Notes under the pieces: model-generated | Seen by the model: only the letters and a program-made list of their open reading frames with translations | What the model was told of the DNA's origin: nothing | Database searches by the model: none | NCBI RefSeq assembly: GCF_040783975.1 | Contig: NZ_CP160631.1 | Location: 2,852,001 to 2,916,000, forward strand | Direction of reading: 5' to 3' | Origin: Pantoea sp. Ep11b | GTDB taxonomy: Bacteria; Pseudomonadota; Gammaproteobacteria; Enterobacterales; Enterobacteriaceae | DNA length: 64,000 bases | Part shown: in pieces, positions 54,879-64,000 of the stretch | How the letters are laid out: each line of letters starts with the position of its first letter | How positions within the stretch are numbered: position 1 is the stretch's first letter | Translations under genes and position numbers: made by a program

Positions 54879-56114
54879 ATGAGCACCCGACATCCTGTTA
54901 TGAAGAAAACCCTGATTGTGCTGGCCCTGATTGCTGTCGCGGCAGGCGGCTATTATGGCTGGCAGCGCAGTGCGGCACCGGAAAGCGGCAGCCAGCGTGA
55001 TGCGTCTGCCCCGGGCGACAAAGGCCGTGGTGAGGGCGCGCATCGCCCACTGGCCCCGGTTCAGGCTGCCACCGCCACTCGCGAAAGCGTGCCGCAATAC
55101 CTGAGCGGACTGGGTACGGTCACCGCCGCCAATACGGCCACCGTGCGCAGCCGGGTCAACGGCGATCTGCTGGCGATCCACTTTACCGAAGGCGATCAGG
55201 TTAAAGCAGGCGATCTTCTGGCGGAGGTCGATCCGCGCCCTTACCAGGTGGCGTTAGCACAGGCTCAGGGCCAGGTCGTCAAGGATCAGGCCACGCTGGC
55301 GAATGCCCGTCGCGACCTGGCGCGCTACGAGAAGCTGGCGAAAACGTCCCTGGTGTCGCAACAGAGTCTGGATACCCAGCGTTCACTGGTCGCTGAAACG
55401 CTCGGCACGCTAAAGGCGGATGAAGGAAACGCTGCCAGCGCACAGCTTAATCTGACCTACAGCCGGATCACCGCGCCGATTTCCGGGCGGGTCGGCCTGA
55501 AGCAGGTGGATGTGGGCAACTACGTCACCAGCAGCGACAGCACCGGCATCGTGGTGATCACCCAGACGCATCCGATCGATGTGCTCTTCACGCTGGCGGA
55601 GAACAGCATCAGCGCCATTCTTAAAGCGCAGAAAAGCGGCCAGCCGCTACTGGTTGAGGCCTGGGATCGCAGCAATAAAAACCTGATCGCCAGCGGCAAA
55701 CTGCTGAGTCTGGACAACCAGATTGATGTCACCACCGGCACCATCAAAATCAAGGCGCGATTCGATAATCAGGATGACGCGCTGTTTCCTAATCAGTTCG
55801 TTAATGTGCGCCTGAAGGTCAACACGCTGCAGGATGCGATTGTCATCCCGCCTGCTGCACTGCAGATGGGCAACGAGGGGAACTTTGTCTGGGTCGTCAA
55901 CAGCGATAACAAAGTGAGTAAGAAAAGCGTGGTGCCCGGCCTGCAGGACAGCCAGAAGGTGGTGATCACGGCCGGTCTGGAGGCAGGTGAGCGCGTGGTC
56001 ACAGATGGTCTGGACCGCCTGACGGAGGGGGCAAAAGTGGAGGTTGTGGCACCGCAGAGCAGCGCGCCGCGCAGCAGTCGCGCCACGCTGCCGTCAAAAG
56101 GAGAGCGTGAGTAA
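54879..56114 (+). CDS. mdtA: RND efflux membrane-fusion protein
   Basis: Periplasmic adaptor of the MdtABC multidrug efflux pump, a partner of TolC. It has 411 residues (E. coli 415). It has an N-terminal membrane anchor ([20 protein letters not shown]), then [43 protein letters not shown] lipoyl half-motifs, an alpha-hairpin ([26 protein letters not shown]) and [21 protein letters not shown]. The ATG at 54879 was taken as the start (GGAGAG upstream at long spacing); an ATG at 54900 is the alternative. It shares one base with mdtB (TAATG). No convincing BaeR site was found upstream. Confidence 0.94.
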   Translation: MSTRHPVMKKTLIVLALIAVAAGGYYGWQRSAAPESGSQRDASAPGDKGRGEGAHRPLAPVQAATATRESVPQYLSGLGTVTAANTATVRSRVNGDLLAIHFTEGDQVKAGDLLAEVDPRPYQVALAQAQGQVVKDQATLANARRDLARYEKLAKTSLVSQQSLDTQRSLVAETLGTLKADEGNAASAQLNLTYSRITAPISGRVGLKQVDVGNYVTSSDSTGIVVITQTHPIDVLFTLAENSISAILKAQKSGQPLLVEAWDRSNKNLIASGKLLSLDNQIDVTTGTIKIKARFDNQDDALFPNQFVNVRLKVNTLQDAIVIPPAALQMGNEGNFVWVVNSDNKVSKKSVVPGLQDSQKVVITAGLEAGERVVTDGLDRLTEGAKVEVVAPQSSAPRSSRATLPSKGERE

Positions 56115-59100
56115 TGCAGGTCATGCCTCCCGATCAGCATGGCGGACCGTCTCGCCAGTTTATTCTGCGCCCGGTCGCCACCACGCTGCTGATGATTGCG
56201 ATTCTGCTGGCTGGCGTGCTGGGCTACCGCTTTCTGCCGGTTTCGGCGCTGCCGGAAGTGGATTATCCGACCATTCAGGTCGTCACCCTCTATCCGGGTG
56301 CCAGCCCGGATGTGGTCACCTCCTCCATCACCGCCCCGCTGGAGCATCAGTTTGGTCAGATGTCCGGCCTGAAGCAGATGTCGTCGCAAAGCGCCGGCGG
56401 TGCCTCGGTGGTGACGCTGCAGTTTCAGCTGACGCTGCCGCTGGATGTGGCTGAGCAGGAAGTGCAGGCGGCAATTAACTCCGCCACCAACCTGCTGCCC
56501 AACGACCTGCCTAATCCGCCGGTCTACAACAAAGTGAATCCCGCCGATCCGCCCATCATGACGCTGGCCGTCACCACCCGCAGCATGCCGCTGACGCAGG
56601 TGCAGGACATGATCGAAACCCGGATAGCGCAGAAGATTTCACAGGTGAGTGGCGTCGGGCTGGTCACCCTGTCGGGCGGTCAGCGTCCGGCCGTGCGGGT
56701 TAAGCTGAACGTGCAGGCGCTGTCGGCACTCGGCCTGACCAGCGAAACGGTACGGACCGCCATCAGCAACGCCAACGTCAACTCCGCCAAAGGCAGTCTG
56801 GATGGCCCGACCCGCTCTGTCACGCTGTCGGCCAATGACCAGATGAAGTCCGCGGAAGATTACCGCCAGCTGATTATCAGCTATAAAAACAACGCCCCGG
56901 TGCGGCTCGGCGACGTGGCCACCATCGAACAGGGTGCAGAAAACAGCTGGCTGGGTGCCTGGGCCAACCGCGATGCGGCGATCGTGCTCAACGTCCAGCG
57001 TCAGCCTGGCGCCAATATCATCGCCACGGCGGACAATATCCGCGCCATGCTGCCTGCGCTGACCGCGACCCTGCCGAAGTCCGTTGAGGTGACGCTGCTC
57101 ACCGACCGCACCACCAACATCCGCGCGTCGGTCAGCGACACCCAGTTTGAGCTGGTGCTGGCGATGGCACTGGTGGTGATGATTATCTACCTGTTTCTGC
57201 GCAACGTGCCTGCCACGCTGATCCCGGCGGTGGCGGTTCCCCTGTCGCTGATCGGCACCTTCGCCGCCATGTATTTCCTGGGCTTTTCGATCAACAACCT
57301 GACGCTGATGGCGCTGACCATCGCCACCGGTTTCGTGGTCGATGATGCCATCGTGGTGATCGAGAACATCTCACGCTATATCGAGAAGGGTGAAAAACCG
57401 CTAACCGCCGCGCTGAAAGGGGCTGGCGAGATCGGCTTTACCATCATCTCGCTGACTTTCTCGCTGATTGCGGTGCTGATCCCGCTGCTGTTTATGGGGG
57501 ATGTCATTGGCCGGCTGTTCCGCGAATTTGCCGTGACGCTGGCGGTCGCCATCCTGATCTCGGCGGTAGTCTCACTAACCCTGACGCCAATGATGTGCGC
57601 CCGGATGCTCAGCGCGGAGTCGCTGCGCAAACAGAACCGTTTTTCCCGCGCCAGCGAAGCGATGTTTGACCGCATCGTGGCCTTCTATGGCCGTGGCCTG
57701 CGCCGGGTGCTGAATCACCCCTGGCTGACGCTATCGGTGGCGGTCGGCACCCTGATGCTGACGCTGATGCTGTGGATGATTATCCCGAAAGGCTTTTTCC
57801 CGCAGCAGGACAACAGCATTATTCAGGGCACGCTGCAGGCGCCGCAGTCGGTCTCCTACGCCAGCATGGCGCAGCGCACGCGCGATGTCGCCTCCATCAT
57901 CATGAAAGATCCGGCGGTGCAGAGCCTGACTTCGTTTGTCGGCGTAGATGGCACCAATGCCGCGCTCAACAGCGCCCGGCTGCAGATCAACCTCAAACCG
58001 CTGGACCAGCGCGACGACCGGATTCCGGCGATTCAGCAGCGTCTGCAGAGGGCGGTGAGTCAGGTGCCGGGCGTGCAGCTCTGGCTGCAGGCCGTGCAGG
58101 ATCTCACTATCGATACCCAGGCGAGCCGGACGCCTTACCAGTTTACGCTGCAGTCCGGTTCGCTCACCTCGCTCAGCACCTGGGTTCCAGCCCTGCTGAC
58201 CCGGCTGAATACGCTGCCACAACTGCGTGATGTCAGCAGCGACTGGCAGGATCAGGGGCTGGAGGCGTTTGTTAACGTCGACCGTGACAGCGCCAGCCGC
58301 CTCGGCATCAGCATGGCGGACGTGGACAATGCACTCTACAACGCCTTTGGGCAGCGGCTTATCTCCACCATCTACACCCAGGCGAATCAGTATCGCGTGG
58401 TGCTGGAGCAGGATAATCACGCCACGCCAGGGCTGGAGAGTCTGGAAGCGATTCGCCTCAACAGCAGCGACGGCGGCAGCGTGCCGCTCAGCGCCATTGC
58501 CCGTATTGAACAGCGGTTCGCGCCGCTGACGATTAATCACCTCGACCAGTTCCCGTCGGCAACCTTCTCGTTCAACGTAGCGGAGGGCTACTCTCTGGAG
58601 GATGCGGTGAAGGCGGTGTCGCAGGCGGAAGCCGCGCTGGGCATGCCTGCAGAGATGATGACTCAGTTCCAGGGCAGCACGCTGGCGTTTGAAGCGGCGC
58701 TGAGCAGCACCGTCTGGCTGATCGTGGCGGCCATCGTTGCGATGTACATCGTGCTGGGCGTGCTCTATGAGAGCTTTATTCATCCGATTACCATTCTCTC
58801 CACGCTGCCTACCGCCGGGGTCGGCGCGCTGCTGGCGCTGATGCTCAGCGGCAATGAGCTGGATATTGTGGCGATCATCGGCATCATCCTGCTGATCGGC
58901 ATCGTGAAAAAGAACGCCATCATGATGATCGACTTTGCGCTGGCGGCCGAGCGTGAAGAGGGGATGACGCCTTATGACGCCATCTATCAGGCCTGCCTGC
59001 TGCGTTTCCGTCCGATTCTGATGACCACGCTGGCGGCCCTGCTCGGCGCACTGCCGCTGATGCTCAGCACGGGCGTCGGTGCCGAACTGCGTCATCCGCT

Positions 59101-59236
59101 GGGCATTGCGATGGTGGGCGGGCTGATTCTGAGCCAGGTATTGACCCTCTTTACGACGCCGGTGATCTACCTGCTGTTTGATCGGCTGGCTCACGCGACA
59201 CGCCGCCGCTTCAGCCGCAGGGAGGCCGCAGAGTGA
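56114..59236 (+). CDS. mdtB: RND efflux transporter subunit MdtB
   Basis: A 1040-residue inner-membrane RND pump with about 12 helices and two large periplasmic loops. It works with MdtC as a heterotrimer. It has the N-terminal [39 protein letters not shown], the proton-relay motif [25 protein letters not shown] in TM4 (two acidic residues), and in TM10 [23 protein letters not shown]. The length matches E. coli MdtB. Exported compounds in E. coli include novobiocin and bile salts. The gene overlaps mdtC by 4 bases. Confidence 0.95.
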   Translation: MQVMPPDQHGGPSRQFILRPVATTLLMIAILLAGVLGYRFLPVSALPEVDYPTIQVVTLYPGASPDVVTSSITAPLEHQFGQMSGLKQMSSQSAGGASVVTLQFQLTLPLDVAEQEVQAAINSATNLLPNDLPNPPVYNKVNPADPPIMTLAVTTRSMPLTQVQDMIETRIAQKISQVSGVGLVTLSGGQRPAVRVKLNVQALSALGLTSETVRTAISNANVNSAKGSLDGPTRSVTLSANDQMKSAEDYRQLIISYKNNAPVRLGDVATIEQGAENSWLGAWANRDAAIVLNVQRQPGANIIATADNIRAMLPALTATLPKSVEVTLLTDRTTNIRASVSDTQFELVLAMALVVMIIYLFLRNVPATLIPAVAVPLSLIGTFAAMYFLGFSINNLTLMALTIATGFVVDDAIVVIENISRYIEKGEKPLTAALKGAGEIGFTIISLTFSLIAVLIPLLFMGDVIGRLFREFAVTLAVAILISAVVSLTLTPMMCARMLSAESLRKQNRFSRASEAMFDRIVAFYGRGLRRVLNHPWLTLSVAVGTLMLTLMLWMIIPKGFFPQQDNSIIQGTLQAPQSVSYASMAQRTRDVASIIMKDPAVQSLTSFVGVDGTNAALNSARLQINLKPLDQRDDRIPAIQQRLQRAVSQVPGVQLWLQAVQDLTIDTQASRTPYQFTLQSGSLTSLSTWVPALLTRLNTLPQLRDVSSDWQDQGLEAFVNVDRDSASRLGISMADVDNALYNAFGQRLISTIYTQANQYRVVLEQDNHATPGLESLEAIRLNSSDGGSVPLSAIARIEQRFAPLTINHLDQFPSATFSFNVAEGYSLEDAVKAVSQAEAALGMPAEMMTQFQGSTLAFEAALSSTVWLIVAAIVAMYIVLGVLYESFIHPITILSTLPTAGVGALLALMLSGNELDIVAIIGIILLIGIVKKNAIMMIDFALAAEREEGMTPYDAIYQACLLRFRPILMTTLAALLGALPLMLSTGVGAELRHPLGIAMVGGLILSQVLTLFTTPVIYLLFDRLAHATRRRFSRREAAE

Positions 59237-62200
59237 AGTTCTTTACCCTCTTTATCCACAGGCCCGTAGCAACCACCCTGCTGACGCTGGCTATCGCGCT
59301 GGCCGGGGTGCTGGGTTTCCGCCTGCTGCCGGTGGCCCCGCTGCCCCAGGTCGATTTTCCGGTGATCGTGATCTCCGCCTCGCTGCCGGGTGCCGCGCCG
59401 GAGATCATGGCGTCATCGGTGGCCACGCCGCTGGAGCGTTCGCTGGGACGGATCTCAGGCGTCAGCGAAATGACCTCCACCAGCTCGCTGGGCAACACCC
59501 GCATCATCCTGGTGTTTGATTTCGACCGTGACATCAACGGAGCCGCGCGCGACGTGCAGGCCGCGATTAACGCCGCGCAGAGCCTGCTGCCGACCGGGAT
59601 GCCGTCGCGTCCGACGTGGCGCAAGGTTAACCCTTCCGATGCGCCGATCATGATCATGACGCTGACGTCGGATACCTACAATCCGGGTCAGCTCTACGAC
59701 TACGCCTCCACCCAGCTGGCGCAGAAGCTGTCGCAGATTGAGGGCGTGGGTGATGTAACCGTAGGCGGCAGCTCGCTGCCTGCGGTTCGCGTGGCACTGA
59801 ATCCGCAGGCGCTGTTTAACCAGGGTGTCTCTCTGGATGACGTGCGCACCGCCATTTCCAGTGCCAACCAGCGACGTCCGCAGGGGGCACTGGATGATAC
59901 CCAGCGGCGCTGGCAGCTTCGGACCAATGACGCGCTGCAGACCGCGCGTGAGTATCAGCCACTGATCGTCCATTATAAAAACGGTGCGGCCGTCCGGCTG
60001 TCGGATGTGGCCACGGTCCAGGATTCGGTACAGGATGTGCGCAACGCCGGGATGTCGCGCGGCAAGCCTGCGGTGCTGCTGCTGATCCGCAAAACGCCTG
60101 ACGCTAACGTGATCGACACCGTGGACCGTATCCGCGCTGAAATGCCCCGGCTGCATGAGGTGATCCCGGCCGCTATCGACCTGCAGATTGCGCAGGATCG
60201 CTCACCAACGATTCGTGCTTCGCTGCATGAGGTCGAGCAGTCACTGATCATCGCCGTGCTGCTGGTGATCATGGTGGTATTTCTCTTCCTGCGTTCAGGC
60301 CGGGCCACGCTGATCCCCGCCGTTGCCGTGCCGGTTTCACTGATCGGCACCTTCGCTGCCATGTACCTCTGCGGCTTCAGCCTGAACAACCTGTCGCTGA
60401 TGGCGCTGACCATCGCCACCGGTTTTGTGGTGGATGACGCGATCGTGGTGCTGGAGAACATTGCCCGCCACGTCGAAGCGGGCATGAAGCCGCTGGCGGC
60501 CGCGCTGAAAGGGGTGCAGGAAGTCGGCTTTACCGTGCTGTCGATGAGCCTGTCGCTGGTGGCGGTGTTCCTGCCGCTGCTGATGATCGGCGGGCTGATT
60601 GGCCGCTTCTTCTCAGAATTTGCCATTACCCTGTCGGTCTCTATCGTCATCTCCCTGTTTATCTCAATCACCCTGACGCCGATGATGTGCGCTTATCTGC
60701 TGAAGCCGCACGCGCCGCGCAGCCAGCCACGTCGTCGCGGGGCAGGTCGTCTGCTGATGGCGATCCAGCAGGGGTATGGCCGTTCGCTCAGGGTAGTGCT
60801 GAACCATGCGCGCTGGGTCATGCTGCTGTTTGTCGCCACCATTGTCCTGACCGGCTGGCTGTTTGTGCATGTGCCGAAAACCTTTATGCCCGAACAGGAT
60901 ACCGGACGGCTCTCCGGCTTTATCTCTGCCGACCAGAGTATTTCGTTCCAGGCGATGCGCAGTAAACTGCAGGATTTTATGGAGATTGTCGGGGCCGATC
61001 CGGCTGTGGACAGCGTGGTGGGCTTTACCGGCGGAATGCGCACCAACAGCGGCTCAATGTTTATCTCGCTGAAACCGCTCTCTGAGCGCAAAGAGAGCGC
61101 GCAGGCGGTTATCGCCCGGCTGCGCGGCAAGCTGGCAAAAGAGCCAGGCGCCAGTCTCTATCTGAATGCGGTGCAGGATCTGCGCTCCGGTGGACGGGAG
61201 GCGAACGCCAGCTACCAGTATTCGCTGCTGTCGGACGATCTGGGCGCCCTGCGGACGTGGGAGCCGAAAATCCGCGAGGCGTTTTCTGCCCTGCCGCAGC
61301 TGGCAGATGTGAACTCCGATCAGCAGGATAAGGGCAGCGAGATGGCGCTGACTTACGATCGGGAGAGCATGGCGCGGCTGGGTATCGACGTCTCAAAGGC
61401 CAACGATCTGCTGAACAATGCCTTTGGGCAGCGTCAGATATCCACTATTTATCAACCACTCAATCAGTACAAAGTGGTCATGGAGGTCGATCCGCGCTAC
61501 ACCGAGGATATCAGCGCCCTGTCGCAGATGTTTGTGATTAATGACGCGGGTAAAGCGATTCCGCTGTCGTGGTTCGCGCACTGGCAGCCCGCCAACGCGC
61601 CGCTGTCGGTGAACCATGAAGGCCTGTCGGCCGCATCCACTATCTCGTTTAACCTGCCGGAAGGGGTGTCGCTGTCGCAGGCGTCAGAGGCGATCGATCG
61701 CACCATGACTGCCATTGGCGTTCCCTCCAGCGTGCGCGGCAGCTTTGCCGGAACGGCGCAGGTGTTTAAGCAGTCGCAAAGCAGCCAGCTCTGGCTGATG
61801 CTGGCGGCAATCGGGGCGGTCTATATCGTGCTGGGGATCCTTTATGAGAGCTATGTGCATCCGCTGACCATCCTCTCTACCCTGCCCTCGGCGGGCGTGG
61901 GCGCGCTGCTGGCGCTGGAGCTGTTCGATACGCCTTTCAGCCTGATTGCACTGATCGGCATTCTGCTGCTGATCGGCATCGTGAAAAAGAACGCTATCAT
62001 GATGGTCGATTTCGCGCTGGAAGCGGAGCGCAACGGCCAGCTCAGCGCGCGCGAGGCGATCTTCCAGGCCTGCCTGCTGCGCTTCCGGCCGATTATGATG
62101 ACCACGCTGGCTGCCCTGTTTGGTGCGCTGCCGCTGGTGCTGAGCAGCGGCGATGGCGCGGAGCTGCGTCAGCCGCTGGGGATTACCATCGCAGGCGGTC

Positions 62201-62307
62201 TGGTGATGAGCCAGCTGCTGACGCTCTACACGACGCCGGTGGTCTATCTGATGATGGATAAACTGCGGCGCAAAAAACGTCCGCTGGTCGCCACGCCGCA
62301 GCCGTAA
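59233..62307 (+). CDS. mdtC: RND efflux transporter subunit MdtC
   Basis: A 1024-residue partner of MdtB. It starts at a GTG (GTGA overlap with mdtB) reading [45 protein letters not shown], as in E. coli MdtC. TM4 shows [27 protein letters not shown]10-11 [27 protein letters not shown]. Functional work in E. coli shows that B and C have different roles in proton use and substrate binding; both copies here keep the acidic pair in TM4. A stop is followed 51 bases later by mdtD. Confidence 0.95.
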   Translation: MKFFTLFIHRPVATTLLTLAIALAGVLGFRLLPVAPLPQVDFPVIVISASLPGAAPEIMASSVATPLERSLGRISGVSEMTSTSSLGNTRIILVFDFDRDINGAARDVQAAINAAQSLLPTGMPSRPTWRKVNPSDAPIMIMTLTSDTYNPGQLYDYASTQLAQKLSQIEGVGDVTVGGSSLPAVRVALNPQALFNQGVSLDDVRTAISSANQRRPQGALDDTQRRWQLRTNDALQTAREYQPLIVHYKNGAAVRLSDVATVQDSVQDVRNAGMSRGKPAVLLLIRKTPDANVIDTVDRIRAEMPRLHEVIPAAIDLQIAQDRSPTIRASLHEVEQSLIIAVLLVIMVVFLFLRSGRATLIPAVAVPVSLIGTFAAMYLCGFSLNNLSLMALTIATGFVVDDAIVVLENIARHVEAGMKPLAAALKGVQEVGFTVLSMSLSLVAVFLPLLMIGGLIGRFFSEFAITLSVSIVISLFISITLTPMMCAYLLKPHAPRSQPRRRGAGRLLMAIQQGYGRSLRVVLNHARWVMLLFVATIVLTGWLFVHVPKTFMPEQDTGRLSGFISADQSISFQAMRSKLQDFMEIVGADPAVDSVVGFTGGMRTNSGSMFISLKPLSERKESAQAVIARLRGKLAKEPGASLYLNAVQDLRSGGREANASYQYSLLSDDLGALRTWEPKIREAFSALPQLADVNSDQQDKGSEMALTYDRESMARLGIDVSKANDLLNNAFGQRQISTIYQPLNQYKVVMEVDPRYTEDISALSQMFVINDAGKAIPLSWFAHWQPANAPLSVNHEGLSAASTISFNLPEGVSLSQASEAIDRTMTAIGVPSSVRGSFAGTAQVFKQSQSSQLWLMLAAIGAVYIVLGILYESYVHPLTILSTLPSAGVGALLALELFDTPFSLIALIGILLLIGIVKKNAIMMVDFALEAERNGQLSAREAIFQACLLRFRPIMMTTLAALFGALPLVLSSGDGAELRQPLGITIAGGLVMSQLLTLYTTPVVYLMMDKLRRKKRPLVATPQP

Positions 62308-62358
62308 TGGCGGCAGTGGCGTGAGACATCGGGGGTAAGGCCGTTATCGGGGGGAGCG

Positions 62359-63765
62359 ATGAGTACGCAAAGCACTAACGTCCGCTGGCAGTTATGGATC
62401 GTTGCCATCGGCTTCTTTATGCAGACGCTGGATACCACCATCGTGAACACGGCGATCCCCGCTATGGCGCACGATCTGGGCGTCAGCCCGCTGCACATGC
62501 ACGCGGTCATCGTCTACTACGTGCTGACGGTGGCGGTGATGCTGCCGGTCAGCGGCTGGCTGGCGGATCGCTTTGGCGTGCGCAACATCTTCTTCAGCGC
62601 GATTCTGCTGTTCAGTCTGGGATCGCTGCTGTGCGCCCTCTCCGCCACGCTGGATCAGCTGGTGCTGTCGCGGGTGGTTCAGGGGATTGGCGGCGCGATG
62701 ATGGTGCCGGTGGGCCGCCTGACGGTGATGAAGATCGTGCCGCGTGAGCAGTACATGTCCGCGATGACCTTTGTCACCCTGCCCGGTCAGATCGGCCCGC
62801 TGCTCGGCCCGGCGCTGGGCGGCGTGCTGGTGGAGTACGCCAGCTGGCACTGGATCTTCCTGATCAATATTCCGGTCGGCATCGCGGGCGCTATCGCCAC
62901 CCTGATGCTGATGCCCAACTACCGTATGCAGACGCGGCGCTTTGACTTTGCCGGTTTTATCCTGCTGGCCGCCGGCATGGCGACCCTGACCCTGGCGCTG
63001 GATGGTCAGCGCAGCAGCGGCGGCTCTCCCCTGCTGCTGGGCGGCATGATTCTGGCGGGCACCTTCTCGCTGCTCTTCTATCTGCTGCATGCGCGCGACA
63101 ATGATAATGCGCTGTTCAGCCTGAAGCTGTTCGATAACCCGATTTACGCCATCGGCCTGCTCGGCAGCTTCACCGGCCGCATCGGCAGTGGCATGCTGCC
63201 CTTTATGACGCCGATATTTCTGCAGCTCGGCATGGGCTACAGCCCGTTCCACGCTGGTCTGATGATGATTCCGATGGTGCTGGGCAATATGGGGATGAAG
63301 CGCATCGTGGTGCGCATCGTTAATCTTTATGGCTATCGCCGGGTGCTGGTGATGTCGACCGTGGCGCTGGCGCTGGTGGTGCTGCTCTTCCCGCTGGTGG
63401 CGATGCTGGGCTGGGTCTGGCTGCTGCCGCTGGTGCTGTTTCTGCAGGGGATGGTGAACGCCATTCGCTTCTCGTCGATGAATACCCTGACGCTGAAGGA
63501 GCTGCCCGATGAGCTGGCCTCCAGCGGCAACAGCCTGCTGTCGATGATCATGCAGCTGTCGATGAGTATTGGCGTCACCGTGGCCGGGCTGCTGCTGGGG
63601 GCGTTTGCGCAGGAGAGCGTGGCGGGCAGCGCCGCAGAGCACCAGATGTTTATTTATACCTACCTTTGCATGTCGCTGATTATCATCCTGCCCGCGCTGG
63701 TATTCTGGCGCGTTCCCTCCCAGGTGAGTACCAACGTCGATCTGCGACGCCGGAGAAAAAAATGA
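62359..63765 (+). CDS. mdtD: MFS transporter MdtD (DHA2 type)
   Basis: A 468-residue transporter with about 13-14 helices. It begins [31 protein letters not shown], with the DTTIVN motif of the DHA2 group, and has motif [12 protein letters not shown] and motif C-like [27 protein letters not shown]. In E. coli the gene is part of mdtABCD-baeSR but does not contribute to resistance by MdtABC. GGGGAG lies before the ATG. It overlaps baeS by 4 bases (ATGA). Confidence 0.94.
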   Translation: MSTQSTNVRWQLWIVAIGFFMQTLDTTIVNTAIPAMAHDLGVSPLHMHAVIVYYVLTVAVMLPVSGWLADRFGVRNIFFSAILLFSLGSLLCALSATLDQLVLSRVVQGIGGAMMVPVGRLTVMKIVPREQYMSAMTFVTLPGQIGPLLGPALGGVLVEYASWHWIFLINIPVGIAGAIATLMLMPNYRMQTRRFDFAGFILLAAGMATLTLALDGQRSSGGSPLLLGGMILAGTFSLLFYLLHARDNDNALFSLKLFDNPIYAIGLLGSFTGRIGSGMLPFMTPIFLQLGMGYSPFHAGLMMIPMVLGNMGMKRIVVRIVNLYGYRRVLVMSTVALALVVLLFPLVAMLGWVWLLPLVLFLQGMVNAIRFSSMNTLTLKELPDELASSGNSLLSMIMQLSMSIGVTVAGLLLGAFAQESVAGSAAEHQMFIYTYLCMSLIIILPALVFWRVPSQVSTNVDLRRRRKK

Positions 63766-64000
63766 GAGTGAACCTGCGCCTGGGTATCGGGGCGAAACTG
63801 TTTATGGCGATCTTCGCCACCTGTATGCTGGTGCTGATCACCATGCACTGGGGCGTGCGGCTCAGCTTCGAGCATGGCTTCGTCGACTACATCAAGCGCG
63901 GCAATCAGCAGCGCCTGAACCTGCTCAGCGATGCGCTGGCTGACCAGTATGAGCAGCACGGCAACTGGGATTTTTTGCGTCACAACGATCGGCTGATTTT
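63762..64000 (+). CDS. baeS: Envelope-stress sensor kinase BaeS, 5' part
   Basis: The first 79 codons of a gene cut by the right edge. The protein begins [20 protein letters not shown], with a first membrane helix, and continues [20 protein letters not shown] into the periplasmic sensor part, very like E. coli BaeS. The kinase domain lies outside the window. BaeS senses envelope damage and, through BaeR, switches on mdtABCD. The start overlaps mdtD (ATGA), showing that it is in the same operon. Confidence 0.92.
   Translation, partial: MRVNLRLGIGAKLFMAIFATCMLVLITMHWGVRLSFEHGFVDYIKRGNQQRLNLLSDALADQYEQHGNWDFLRHNDRLI

Noticed and set aside
62392..63642. A long open frame on the minus strand (416 codons), and similar ones at 57731-59194 and 5556-6488.
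   Set aside because: They lie opposite mdtD, mdtB and hisB. The translations are rich in H, Q and R, as expected from the reverse of GC-rich coding DNA, and show no domain.

Overview
The window comes from an enterobacterium of the Erwiniaceae, most likely a Pantoea or a close Erwinia relative. The backbone follows the Escherichia coli order puuB-type gene / yeeZ / hisLGDCBHAFI / gnd / O-antigen / galE-galF / exopolysaccharide / yegH-asmA-dcd-udk-yegE-yegD / mdtABCD-baeS. The locus where E. coli carries colanic acid holds a cluster with the gene content and order of the stewartan (Pantoea stewartii wce) and amylovoran (Erwinia amylovora ams) exopolysaccharide operons. All identifications are from reading the sequence and from memory of the families; no database search was run.

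Layout. 1-887: 3' part of puuB (+). 1041-1868: yeeZ (-). 1979-9274: the complete histidine operon, with its promoter, a leader peptide with six histidine codons and an attenuator (+). 9450-9762: a decayed XRE-type regulator gene. 9749-12484: a yeaK-like tRNA deacylase, a basic-amino-acid-binding protein and a zinc carboxypeptidase-like acylase (+), closed by two tandem terminators. 12567-13976: gnd (-). 14124-21953: an AT-rich O-antigen operon (-) of the D-galactan I type (wzm, wzt, wbbM-, glf-, wbbN- and wbbO-like), with an extra Kdo-transferase-like gene at its end and a JUMPstart/ops element in front. 22258-24216: galE and galF (-). 24495-40641: the 12-gene exopolysaccharide operon wceG1-wza-wzb-wzc-wceL-wceB-wceM-wceN-wceF-wceJ-wceK-wzx (-), preceded by an ops element and a candidate RcsAB box. 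41439-43001: yegH (+). 43036-46175: asmA, dcd, udk (-). 46460-51998: a PAP2 phosphatase-like protein, dgcE/yegE and yegD (+). 52134-54639: an OprB-type porin and an aldo/keto reductase (-). 54879-64000: mdtABCD and the start of baeS (+).

How the parts work together. GalF and GalE sit with the two glycan operons that use UDP-glucose and UDP-galactose. Glf turns UDP-galactopyranose into UDP-galactofuranose for the O-antigen galactan, which is exported by the ABC transporter Wzm/Wzt. The exopolysaccharide is started on undecaprenyl phosphate by WceG1, extended by WceB, WceM, WceN and WceK, decorated by WceJ, flipped by Wzx, polymerised by WceL, controlled by Wzc/Wzb, exported through Wza and trimmed by the tailspike-like WceF. 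Both operons carry the RfaH recruitment sequence on the transcribed strand, so both surface glycans probably share one antitermination switch. The mdtABCD-baeS block is a two-component-regulated RND/MFS efflux operon.

The most unusual points are the Kdo-transferase-like gene with a coiled-coil tail added to a galactan I-type cluster, a strong intrinsic terminator inside the exopolysaccharide operon downstream of wzc, a series of hairpins in other gaps of that operon, and the XRE pseudogene after his. No wholly unfamiliar multi-gene system was found. No tRNA, rRNA, CRISPR array, insertion sequence or prophage was seen.
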